Shown here piece by piece: positions 1-5,569 of a DNA stretch of 8,942 bases. Origin of the DNA: Thermoplasmata archaeon (GTDB lineage: Archaea; Thermoplasmatota; Thermoplasmata; Thermoplasmatales; Thermoplasmataceae); contig JAJZXP010000472.1 in NCBI GenBank assembly GCA_021806345.1, forward strand, positions 1 to 8,942, in the 5' to 3' direction. The position numbers and the translations under genes are program-made. Within the stretch, counting starts at the first letter, position 1; each line of letters starts with the position of its first letter. The notes beneath the pieces were generated by a model, which searched no databases, was not told the DNA's origin, and saw only the letters and a program-made list of their open reading frames with translations.

Positions 1-24
1 GCTCTGGATAATCTCCTGATATTA

Positions 25-126
25 CCCGGCTTAGCTCAGTTGGTAGAGCGGCGGACTGTAGAGGGAAAGACTGGCAAGAAAACCGCCGTTATCCGCAGGT
101 CTCTGGTTCAAATCCGGAAGCCGGGA
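25..126 (+). tRNA. tRNA-Tyr (GTA anticodon), intron-containing
   Basis: Decodes tyrosine codons. The acceptor strands 25-31 and 119-125 pair in all seven positions, and C1:G72 is the archaeal tRNA-Tyr identity pair. The D stem is 34-37/46-49, the anticodon stem 51-55/92-96 (five perfect pairs), the variable loop 97-101 and the T stem 102-106/114-118 around TTCAAAT. The anticodon GTA is at 58-60. A 29-nt insert separates position 37 (G61) from position 38 (A91), so the spliced tRNA is 73 nt. The 3' CCA is not encoded. I see no convincing promoter in the 24 nt before it. Confidence 0.95.
62..90 (+). other. tRNA-Tyr intron (29 nt)
   Basis: It lies at the canonical 37/38 position and must be removed to give a 7-nt anticodon loop. 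The boundaries can slide by about one base. Within it, 72-75 can pair with 85-88 around a 9-nt loop. I could not draw a clean bulge-helix-bulge splice motif by eye. The intron also carries CCGCC (83-87), which is perfectly complementary to GGCGG (50-54) in the 5' exon. Confidence 0.8.
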
Positions 127-794
127 TCCCCACATTCTTAGTTCCGAAACGAATCCTACCTGCATACGACATGGGTGATATATAAGGAAAGGAACCAACC
201 TTCTCATTTTCATGTCGCAATCTGAACTAATCTCTCTCGAGTCTTAAAGTCCTAGAGGATCAGCAATGCGATCTGAAATTCATTGTTAAGGTTGTCAATG
301 ACTTTGTCGTACTCCCTCCAAGCCCCTTTATCATGCGTCTGCTTTAATTTTAATGTTCTCGTCTTCAATGAACCCATGAAGAGACCTTGCAAAGGAGATA
401 AATGATGCTCTTCAACGCACTGTGAGTAAGTCAAGAATTTATTTTTGCAATTACGTATAATTCTCTTCTTGGCATCAAATTCAACAAAGAGCAGAACAAA
501 TCATAGGAAAAGTAAGAAATCTGCGCTGTATTACCGGTTTCTAATCCCAAGCATTTCTATAAGTTTATGGGTGGATAAGTTAATGGTATCCAACTTGTAG
601 CTTATTCTGCTGATTCGCTAAACAGAATCTTGACATACGTCCCCTCACAATAAACTGAAAAGAACCAAATAAATTGAGTAAGATAGCAGGACTTAAAAAT
701 TAATCAAAAATAGTGCCTTTGTCTTAATGCTATGCGAACAAAAGAGAGCAGGAGTTAATTTAATGAAGTCTTAGATAACTAACCTTCACTATCA
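127..794. other. Gene-poor stretch between tRNA-Tyr and the IS3 element
   Basis: No intact gene is visible on either strand in these 668 bases. The sequence is AT-rich with frequent stops. The only protein-like stretch is the minus-strand frame reported at 252-617. Confidence 0.6.
252..617 (-). pseudogene. Possible decayed reading frame of unknown family
   Basis: On the minus strand one frame stays open from 500 down to the TAG at 252-254 (82 codons). Its end reads like real protein, with a mixed charged and hydrophobic tail (GAWREYDKVIDNL). The same frame continues upstream through TGA (501-503) and TAA (531-533) to TAG (618-620), and the pieces between those stops also look protein-like (for example STHKLIEMLGI). 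No good start codon or promoter is visible; the first NTG of the long piece is a TTG at 434. I do not recognise the family. A chance open frame in AT-rich spacer is a serious alternative. Confidence 0.3.
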
Positions 795-808
795 CAGAAC
801 TGGAACAC
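795..808 (+). repeat. IS3 left terminal inverted repeat
   Basis: CAGAACTGGAACAC matches the reverse complement of 2038-2052 (CAGAATTTGGAACAC) at 13 positions, with one mismatch and one single-base gap. The 8-bp core TGGAACAC is identical. Confidence 0.75.
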
Positions 809-837
809 CATGATAATAATATTATAGAGAAGAACAG

Positions 838-1173
838 ATGCATAAAGAGCATGCGAAAAGCGCTTTTCCAGATCACGGACGTCTTTTCATGAAGTCCAAA
901 TATTCAGCGGAAGAGAAGTTCCAGATAGTCATGGAATCCTTCGCCGGTAATGTTACGCAGGCTGAAATATTCCGGAGGCACGGCATATATCCTGTTCAGC
1001 TGACCAAATGGAAGGGACAGTTCATACTTGGAGGAAAGTCAGCACTGGCTCAGAGAAGGAATTCCGATTCGAGAGACGGGGAGATCGAGGATCTGAAGAA
1101 GATCATTGGGGACCAGAGCCTGGTCATAGATGCTTTTAAAAAACGATCAAGAGAACAAAATGATGATTATTGA
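838..1173 (+). CDS. IS3-family transposase OrfA (helix-turn-helix subunit)
   Basis: OrfA supplies the DNA-binding half of an IS3 transposase and normally acts fused to OrfB. From residue 21 onward the KYSAEEKFQIVMESF start, the TQAEIFRRHGI helix-turn-helix and the QLTKWKGQFILGG segment are typical of the family, followed by a short leucine-zipper-like stretch (EIEDLKKIIGDQ). The length of 111 aa is normal. The start is uncertain: ATG 838 lies just inside the left inverted repeat, while ATG 889 sits right before the conserved domain. The final codons overlap orfB by 44 nt at TTTTAAAAAAC (1135-1145). The frame is intact, but without a working OrfB it has no complete transposase to serve. Confidence 0.85.
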   Translation: MHKEHAKSAFPDHGRLFMKSKYSAEEKFQIVMESFAGNVTQAEIFRRHGIYPVQLTKWKGQFILGGKSALAQRRNSDSRDGEIEDLKKIIGDQSLVIDAFKKRSREQNDDY

Positions 1174-2031
1174 GGATCTGAAGGATCAGATACCTCCCAG
1201 AGAGATCTCAAGAATATCAGGAATCCCGCTGTCAGGATATTATTACAAACCCATGCAGAGACAGGTCGAACGGCTTGACCCCTCCATCAAAGAGAGGATC
1301 AGGTATATTGCATCAGAGAGGCCAACATACGGATAGAGGAGAGTGTGGGCAATATTGAGGAATCAAGGCACAAAGGTGAACCAGAAGACTGTCGGGAAGG
1401 TATTGAAGAATAGTAATCTAAGCCTTCCTGCATCGAAGCACAGGGGTAGAACAAAGACCAGGAATCTGTACAAGCCAAATGGACCTGATCAACTCTGGGA
1501 AACTGACATCACATACATTCCAACAGAGTCAGGAATGACCTATCTGATGTGCATCAAGGATTGTTTCACCAAGGAATGGCAGGGATACCATTATTCCCGA
1601 TCCTGCATGGCAGGGGATGCCATACGATCTGTGGAGAACGCTGTCCTAATGGCATTCAATGGAACGGTTCCGGAAGGTCTGGTACTGAGGACGGACAACG
1701 GTCCCCGGTACATATCGCATGAGTTCAGCAGTACCATTAAATTACTGCGGATCAAGCTGGAATATATACAGAAACATACTCCGGAGGACAATGTAGATAT
1801 TGAATCATTCCACAATTCAATCAAGACAGATCACATATGGCCAAACGAGTTCAGGGACTTTAATGGTGCTTCCATTGCCATTGAGAAGGCATTCTATGAT
1901 TACAATGAATGCAGGCCACCTTCATCCATTGGTTATCCTCAGTGGGGATCAGGAGGAAGTTTCTGAACGATAAAGCATTCAGGAAAAGATTCGAGAAGAA
2001 AGAAGTTGAGGTGACATTAGATGAGAATTGA
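1130..2031 (+). pseudogene. IS3-family transposase OrfB (DDE integrase core), broken
   Basis: The catalytic half of the IS3 transposase. Aspartates at 1505-1507 (ETDITYI) and 1694-1696 (LRTDNGP) and glutamate at 1802-1804 (DIESFHNS) form DD(35)E, the signature of the rve integrase fold. An in-frame TAG at 1334-1336 interrupts the family motif YG(Y)RRVW, so a tyrosine codon has most likely mutated. Near 1931-1940 the frame shifts: the GYLSP-like tail is lost and the original C-terminus (FRKRFEKKEVEV) continues in another frame to TGA 2029-2031. GGTTATCC there is what a 4-nt deletion from GGTTATTTATCC would leave. The upstream part is 68 codons and the downstream part 207. The start ATG 1130 is inside orfA. 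Confidence 0.9.
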
Positions 2032-2037
2032 GGAAAA

Positions 2038-2052
2038 GTGTTCCAAATTCTG
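2038..2052 (-). repeat. IS3 right terminal inverted repeat
   Basis: GTGTTCCAAATTCTG is the inverted partner of 795-808. It begins 6 nt after the reconstructed orfB stop codon (2029-2031), which is the expected place for the right end. Confidence 0.75.
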
Positions 2053-2085
2053 CTGGAGCAGATCAATAACTTTTTTAAAGATGCA

Positions 2086-2102
2086 TATTTAAAGTATTTA
2101 AG
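2086..2102 (+). promoter_or_regulatory. Tandem TATA boxes for the winged-helix gene
   Basis: TATTTAAAG (2086-2094) is followed at once by TATTTAAG (2095-2102). The first is centred about 30 nt before ATG 2120, as expected for a leaderless archaeal transcript. The boxes begin only 34 nt beyond the right end of the IS3 element. Confidence 0.6.
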
Positions 2103-2119
2103 AGTCGACGCGTGAATAT

Positions 2120-2440
2120 ATGATCGATAAATTCCAAGCCATGATAATCATTTTAAAGTATCTTATCGACTTAGATGAACACAATGTAAAAGAGGAGAAT
2201 AAGTACAACACAAGGCATGGAATTGCAGTAGAGGCTTTTTCAAATAGCCAGAGAGAGCCTAGATTAGCCAATATTCTAAAAGGATTAGTTCTACTTGGAT
2301 ACGTCGAAGAATCCAAACGAAAAGATATAATTTACTTCAAAATAACAGAGAAGGGAAAGGCAGATTACAAAAAGACATTAAGAGAAGCTTCTAATATATT
2401 CAGAAGTATAATTGAAAAAGAGCTTTTGGATGAGAAATAA
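2120..2440 (+). CDS. Small winged-helix DNA-binding protein
   Basis: 106 aa, soluble, with the shape of a MarR/PadR-like winged helix. Residues 1-20 form a first helix (MIDKFQAMIIILKYLIDL) and 47-65 a recognition-helix segment (RLANILKGLVLLGYVEE). Residues 66-80 form a beta wing ending in ITEKGK, a motif common in archaeal winged-helix regulators, and a charged C-terminal helix may dimerise. It is therefore probably a transcription factor, with an unknown target. ATG 2120 is chosen because a TATA box sits about 30 nt upstream and no Shine-Dalgarno is needed. It converges on the membrane-protein gene, leaving 20 nt between the stops. Autoregulation or control of the neighbouring membrane/NYN genes is possible but not shown. 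Confidence 0.75.
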   Translation: MIDKFQAMIIILKYLIDLDEHNVKEENKYNTRHGIAVEAFSNSQREPRLANILKGLVLLGYVEESKRKDIIYFKITEKGKADYKKTLREASNIFRSIIEKELLDEK

Positions 2441-2448
2441 TCGGAATG

Positions 2449-2460
2449 AATGATATCATT
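2449..2460. terminator. 12-bp palindrome in the convergent gap
   Basis: AATGATATCATT is a perfect palindrome filling most of the 20-nt gap between the two convergent stop codons. It could help terminate both transcripts or be a protein-binding site. The short AT-rich stem makes a stable hairpin doubtful. Confidence 0.35.
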
Positions 2461-3198
2461 TTATAGCACCTTCGGGGCAATGATGTCTTTGATTGTAAAT
2501 TCGTAGTTGGAGTAGTCAATTACTATAACACCAGTTTCTTTTCTTAATCCAAGCTTAAGATTGACTAAGTCCTCCTCTTTAAATGTGGAAACCCCTTCAA
2601 AAACAATTGCAAGCAACTTAATCTTTACTCCACGAGTCAATTTTTTCATACTAGAGATTAGATTATCAACATCGATACCAACATCACTTTGTGTTATTTT
2701 CACTAAGGCTAAGCTATTTCCACTTTTAAGAACAACGTCAAACCATACCAACTTGCTACTAAGTTTGCCATCAATTTTGGAAAATTTCTTAAATGAAGGC
2801 AGGAGTAGGTTGATTTTTTCTTTGATCGCGACTTTTAAATCAACTTCATTTGGGGATGGCGTTAACTCCATCCTAGTTCTCAACCAAAGTGGATAAAAAT
2901 CAGAAGTGAATATTTTAAATTGTTTATATCCGCGGTAAGCCATAACTATTGTTATGAATGCAAAGACTAAAACCGGAATACCAAGAAATAGTGTTGCTAA
3001 TGTTGCCCCAGTTATAAAGACATTGTCTAGCTCTTTGGGTGCATAAATGAAAAGGATGAATAGTGTTCCAATGGTTATTACCCAAATACTTGCGAAAATC
3101 GACCATAATAGGACAAACTTATACCCGCCCCTCATTCTATAAACTGAAGAAGCTGAAGAGAGAAAGTTATGAATTCCAGTTTCTTTCTTATCAACCAT
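2461..3198 (-). CDS. Two-helix membrane protein with cytoplasmic nuclease-fold-like domain
   Basis: 245 aa. A short charged N-terminus (1-27) is followed by two membrane helices (about 28-52 and 58-88) and a soluble domain (about 110-245). In the soluble part the pattern WFDVVLKSGNSLALVKI (152-168), followed by a helix and the strand KLLAIVFEG, resembles the strand-turn-strand core of PD-(D/E)XK restriction-like folds. D154 and K167 are present, but leucine stands where the middle acidic residue is expected, so catalysis is doubtful. This fold call is inference. I start at ATG 3198, not GTG 3270, because TATTTAAATA (3222-3231) is centred 28 nt upstream, which makes the gene leaderless. It is divergent from the NYN nuclease gene. 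No family name recognised. Confidence 0.75.
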   Translation of the reverse strand: MVDKKETGIHNFLSSASSVYRMRGGYKFVLLWSIFASIWVITIGTLFILFIYAPKELDNVFITGATLATLFLGIPVLVFAFITIVMAYRGYKQFKIFTSDFYPLWLRTRMELTPSPNEVDLKVAIKEKINLLLPSFKKFSKIDGKLSSKLVWFDVVLKSGNSLALVKITQSDVGIDVDNLISSMKKLTRGVKIKLLAIVFEGVSTFKEEDLVNLKLGLRKETGVIVIDYSNYEFTIKDIIAPKVL

Positions 3199-3221
3199 TG
3201 CAGAAAGTGAGGCAAATTCAG

Positions 3222-3231
3222 TATTTAAATA
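3222..3231 (-). promoter_or_regulatory. TATA box for the two-helix membrane protein gene
   Basis: TATTTAAATA is centred 28 nt upstream of ATG 3198 on the minus strand and decides that start. The box is itself a perfect 10-bp palindrome, so the sequence alone does not give a direction. The plus-strand gene start is 120 nt away and probably has its own box. Confidence 0.6.
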
Positions 3232-3316
3232 GGTTTTGAATTTTTGTATAACACAGCAACAATTAATCACCTTGTTAGACTTTTTTCTGATAGGTTATGA
3301 AGTTCACTCTTTATGG

Positions 3317-3325
3317 TTTTTTAAG
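3317..3325 (+). promoter_or_regulatory. Likely TATA box for the NYN nuclease operon
   Basis: TTTTTTAAG lies about 32 nt before ATG 3353, at a distance that gives a very short leader. It lies inside the would-be 5' extension of the reading frame, which argues against a start further upstream. Confidence 0.4.
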
Positions 3326-3352
3326 CGTTCAACTGTTGTAACTTTGAGGAAG

Positions 3353-3958
3353 ATGACAGAAAAAGATTTTGCATCAAAAGATGAAGACCAAATATGGAAA
3401 GGAATAAAGGAAAATTTGTGCAATCTTTCCGGAAAACACAATGTCGCGTTATTTGTAGATTACCCTAATCTTCTTATGTACGGAAAGAGAAATGAAGTGA
3501 TTTTTGACTCGGGAGAGCTACTCAGTATGGCTAGAAGGTACGGCAATCTTGTCAGCGCAAAACTTTACACAACATTGCGTGTAGACGATACTCTGAGGAA
3601 AGAAATACTCAAATTTGAGAAAATTGGGTATGACGTGATAATACGACCTATAACTAAGAATGCAGCCGATAACTCGAAGGACATTGACACAAGACTTACA
3701 GCTGATGCAATAAGCACTTTGTGCGATGATGTCGCTGATATAGTTATCATTGCCAGTGACGACTCTGACTTCGTTCCCACTGTAAGGTTAATCAATAGAA
3801 GAGGAAAAGTTAGTGTTGCCTTTGTATGTAGTATTGATGGATCAAAAGCAATCGTAAGTTCTGCGACTACGGCCGATCTAATACCTTTCCACCAAAAAGG
3901 CAAAGCTCAGGTAATCAGCGAATCTGAAGGACTTTTAGAGATCAGTGATGAGGTGTAG
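3353..3958 (+). CDS. NYN-domain (LabA/DUF88-type) PIN-like nuclease
   Basis: 201 aa. NYN domains share the PIN fold and are generally metal-dependent ribonucleases. The acidic cluster is visible: D36 in LFVDYPN (strand 1), D110 and D112 in SKDIDTRLTADA, and D136, D137 and D139 in IIASDDSDFVP. KVSVAFVCS forms a further core strand. There is no signal peptide or membrane helix. The frame extends to a TTG at 3236, but residues before ATG 3353 look non-coding and contain a TATA box, so 3353 is preferred; GAGGA ends 2 nt before it. The next gene starts 4 nt downstream, so the two form an operon. Likely a cytoplasmic RNase; its target is unknown. Divergent from a membrane protein with a nuclease-like domain. 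Confidence 0.88.
   Translation: MTEKDFASKDEDQIWKGIKENLCNLSGKHNVALFVDYPNLLMYGKRNEVIFDSGELLSMARRYGNLVSAKLYTTLRVDDTLRKEILKFEKIGYDVIIRPITKNAADNSKDIDTRLTADAISTLCDDVADIVIIASDDSDFVPTVRLINRRGKVSVAFVCSIDGSKAIVSSATTADLIPFHQKGKAQVISESEGLLEISDEV
3950..3955 (+). promoter_or_regulatory. Shine-Dalgarno site setting the membrane-protein start
   Basis: GAGGTG matches six bases of the archaeal 16S 3'-end complement and lies 7 nt before GTG 3963. It overlaps the last codons of the NYN gene, which suggests coupled translation. Confidence 0.65.
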
Positions 3959-3962
3959 ATGG

Positions 3963-4760
3963 GTGAACACAGAAAGCGTCAACATAACTATAGAATCGAA
4001 TACACAAACAACGGCGATAGTGGCTATTTCCAGAGGATTAAATATTCTAGCGACTATTCTCATGTTCACAGCCATTGTCTTTTGGTTTGTTGCGAGACTT
4101 TACGGAATAAAATTGTCACTGCAGTCTGAAGTACTACTTCCAACGGCTATTGCGATTTTGCAATTGCCGCTTATTATTGACCCTAATTCCTCATCTAGAG
4201 TCTACCTGGGGCATTCAAATCTCCTAAGCACTATTGGGATAATCTCATTACCGTTTCATTTGGATTCTTCACTGTTCCTAATCCCCGGTCTTGGAATGAG
4301 CCTCTTTGCTTACTTCATACGGAGTATCAAGGAAGCAAAGAATACCGAGTTTGTTTGGTCAAATATTTTGATTGCTATTGGTTCATATTTTGTCTTTTCT
4401 GGTAACTGGGCAATTGGCACTGGTATACAGCTACTAGGTATAGCATTAACTACCATGACACTTATGAAAGCAATGGGCGGAAATCCACAAATCAATCGGT
4501 TTGATCGTTTTTCATATTTATTGCTAAGCATATGGTCTTGGGGACTTAGTATTTCTATTATCTACTGGCTTTGCCTTTCAGATTACTATTCCGGTTTCTC
4601 ATTTCTTAGCCAAGGAGTTCTTTTAATGATAGGAACTACAAAGATCTATGGAAGATTGTGGCCAATAAGTGCACCATATAAACTCAAAACCAAAGTTATT
4701 CATAGCTCTAAAGACAGACAGGGGATCAAAGTTGAGCAGGAACTTCCGAGACATCCGTAA
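3963..4760 (+). CDS. Polytopic membrane protein, unknown function, operon partner of the NYN nuclease
   Basis: 265 aa, with about seven or eight hydrophobic segments: roughly residues 22-44, 55-71, 83-98, 101-118, 130-147, 149-166, 183-202 and 208-226. A soluble, mostly polar and basic C-terminal tail follows (about 235-265). No family motif is recognised. Candidate starts are GTG 3945, ATG 3948 and GTG 3963; I choose 3963 because GAGGTG sits 7 nt upstream, which leaves a 4-nt gap after the nuclease stop. The tight spacing suggests the two products work together, for example a membrane sensor or effector with a cytoplasmic RNase. That is inference from context. Third positions and base composition resemble the neighbouring genes. 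Confidence 0.75.
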   Translation: MNTESVNITIESNTQTTAIVAISRGLNILATILMFTAIVFWFVARLYGIKLSLQSEVLLPTAIAILQLPLIIDPNSSSRVYLGHSNLLSTIGIISLPFHLDSSLFLIPGLGMSLFAYFIRSIKEAKNTEFVWSNILIAIGSYFVFSGNWAIGTGIQLLGIALTTMTLMKAMGGNPQINRFDRFSYLLLSIWSWGLSISIIYWLCLSDYYSGFSFLSQGVLLMIGTTKIYGRLWPISAPYKLKTKVIHSSKDRQGIKVEQELPRHP

Positions 4761-4968
4761 ACTGACCCGAAAAATCCAACGCGAAGTCATCTAAAGGTTA
4801 ACAATACAATAAGTCCTGTCATAGTTAAATTTGAGATGATTTACCTTAGTTCTATACCAATCACCTCTCTTTATTTTCTCTGTGTAAACGGGCTGTAAAA
4901 TCTATTCAAAGCTGAACAAAAGTGGCTATATCTGCTAACACCGGCTAATCTTAGTCGTAATTAGGAAG

Positions 4969-5271
4969 CTACTCTCTTTCTCTTCTCCTGATGTATTCCT
5001 CTTTTTCCCGAGCATAAGTTAGCGTCTTCCACGCCAGAGCTTTGATGATTCGTATTCCCCCATCGATCTCAATTATGAAAGTTGAATTGTATCCGTCAAG
5101 ATATGAGACAAAACGAGGACGAAAAGAATGGATAAAAGGCACAGACGTGCATGACTTCCAAAATTGGATACCGCCTGAAAGTTTTCTGTTTTACTCGAAT
5201 ATTTTCAAGAACTCCAAAAATTTCCCTGTTGCATACATCACATTAATGACCTCTGTAGTTGCCAGTCGCAT
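4969..5271 (-). pseudogene. Small 100-codon gene broken by an in-frame ochre codon
   Basis: On the minus strand one frame runs from ATG 5271 to TAG 4969-4971, with a single internal TAA (5191-5193) at codon 27. Both sides read like protein: 26 residues (MRLATTEVINVMYATG...) and then 73 residues including FIIEIDGGIRIIKALAWKTL and a strongly basic/acidic tail (EKEEYIRRRERE). TATATATATA (5291-5300) is centred about 25 nt before the ATG, the expected leaderless spacing. The downstream part has only a GTG (5145) as a possible restart, giving 58 aa. I do not recognise the family. An overlapping plus-strand frame of 138 codons looks like its antisense shadow. A pseudogene is the simplest reading; stop-codon readthrough cannot be excluded. 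Confidence 0.6.
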
Positions 5272-5290
5272 GGTCGTGTGCCTGAACAAG

Positions 5291-5300
5291 TATATATATA
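5291..5300 (-). promoter_or_regulatory. TATA box for the broken 100-codon gene
   Basis: A ten-base alternating TATATATATA, centred about 25 nt upstream of ATG 5271 on the minus strand. This spacing supports that start and suggests the locus was, or still is, transcribed. Confidence 0.55.
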
Positions 5301-5449
5301 GAATTCCTGCACATTTCGCATCTTTGATTCACTTGTATCAAATCTCTATCATCTTCGTTTGGCAAACCTACAGATATCTAATGGGTAAGGCTTTGAATCT
5401 TTTGTCTTTCAGTGTCAAAATGGCAATTACTAAACCTCTTATTAAGAAA

Positions 5450-5477
5450 TGTCTTTAGACAATTGTGTTTCCTAAAT
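5450..5477 (+). repeat. IS5-like left terminal inverted repeat
   Basis: The inner 14 bases (5464-5477) match the right end perfectly. The outer part shares TGTCT and a few more positions. TTAGACA (5455-5461) also occurs in direct orientation at the right end (6458-6464). Confidence 0.7.
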
Positions 5478-5510
5478 GTTTGACATTAAAGTAGCACATT
5501 TTAATTTATT

Positions 5511-5542
5511 GGCTGGTGAACTTTATATTCGACACACCAGCC
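5511..5542. promoter_or_regulatory. Inverted repeat flanking a TATA box before the IS5-like transposase
   Basis: GGCTGGTG (5511-5518) and CACCAGCC (5535-5542) are perfect 8-bp inverted arms 16 nt apart. Between them lies CTTTATATTC (5521-5530), a plausible TATA box. A start site about 25 nt later would precede the ribosome site AGGAG (5558-5562) and ATG 5570. The layout is that of an operator over a promoter; an RNA hairpin is the alternative. Confidence 0.5.
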
Positions 5543-5569
5543 TATATTTCATCCAATAGGAGTACAAGA

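Larger units (their letters stand above)
795..2052 (+). mobile_element. IS3-family insertion sequence, probably inactive
   Basis: About 1.26 kb, a normal IS3-family length. It is bounded by imperfect inverted repeats (795-808 and 2038-2052) and carries the paired orfA/orfB arrangement. All three catalytic residues are present with the classic DD(35)E spacing, but orfB carries a premature amber codon and a late frameshift, so the copy is probably dead. I could not find a convincing target-site duplication outside the repeats, which leaves the exact outer ends uncertain. Confidence 0.85.

Noticed and set aside
31..213. Minus-strand 60-codon frame over the tRNA
   Set aside because: It is the antisense of the tRNA gene, and its sequence (SRLPDLNQRPAD) is the familiar product of translating a tRNA backwards.
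785..800. Target-site duplication for the IS3 element
   Set aside because: Bases just outside 795 and 2052, or outside the TGGAACAC core, do not match at 3-5 bp, so no duplication is claimed.
1334..1336. Pyrrolysine or other recoding at in-frame stops
   Set aside because: All three stop codons occur within broken genes while intact genes also end with TAG and TAA. Mixed stops plus frameshifts mean pseudogenes, not recoding.
2120..2440. Winged-helix protein as the R-M controller
   Set aside because: It is over 4 kb from the R-M genes, beyond a different operon and an insertion sequence, and R-M controllers are usually small Xre-type proteins next to the endonuclease.
3236..3352. N-terminal extension of the NYN protein from TTG 3236
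   Set aside because: The 39 extra residues precede the domain, are not protein-like and cover a TATA-like box; ATG 3353 is the better start.
5042..5458. 138-codon plus-strand frame
   Set aside because: It starts at a weak TTG with no promoter or ribosome site, its second half looks non-coding, and the minus-strand frame at 4969-5271 explains the region better.
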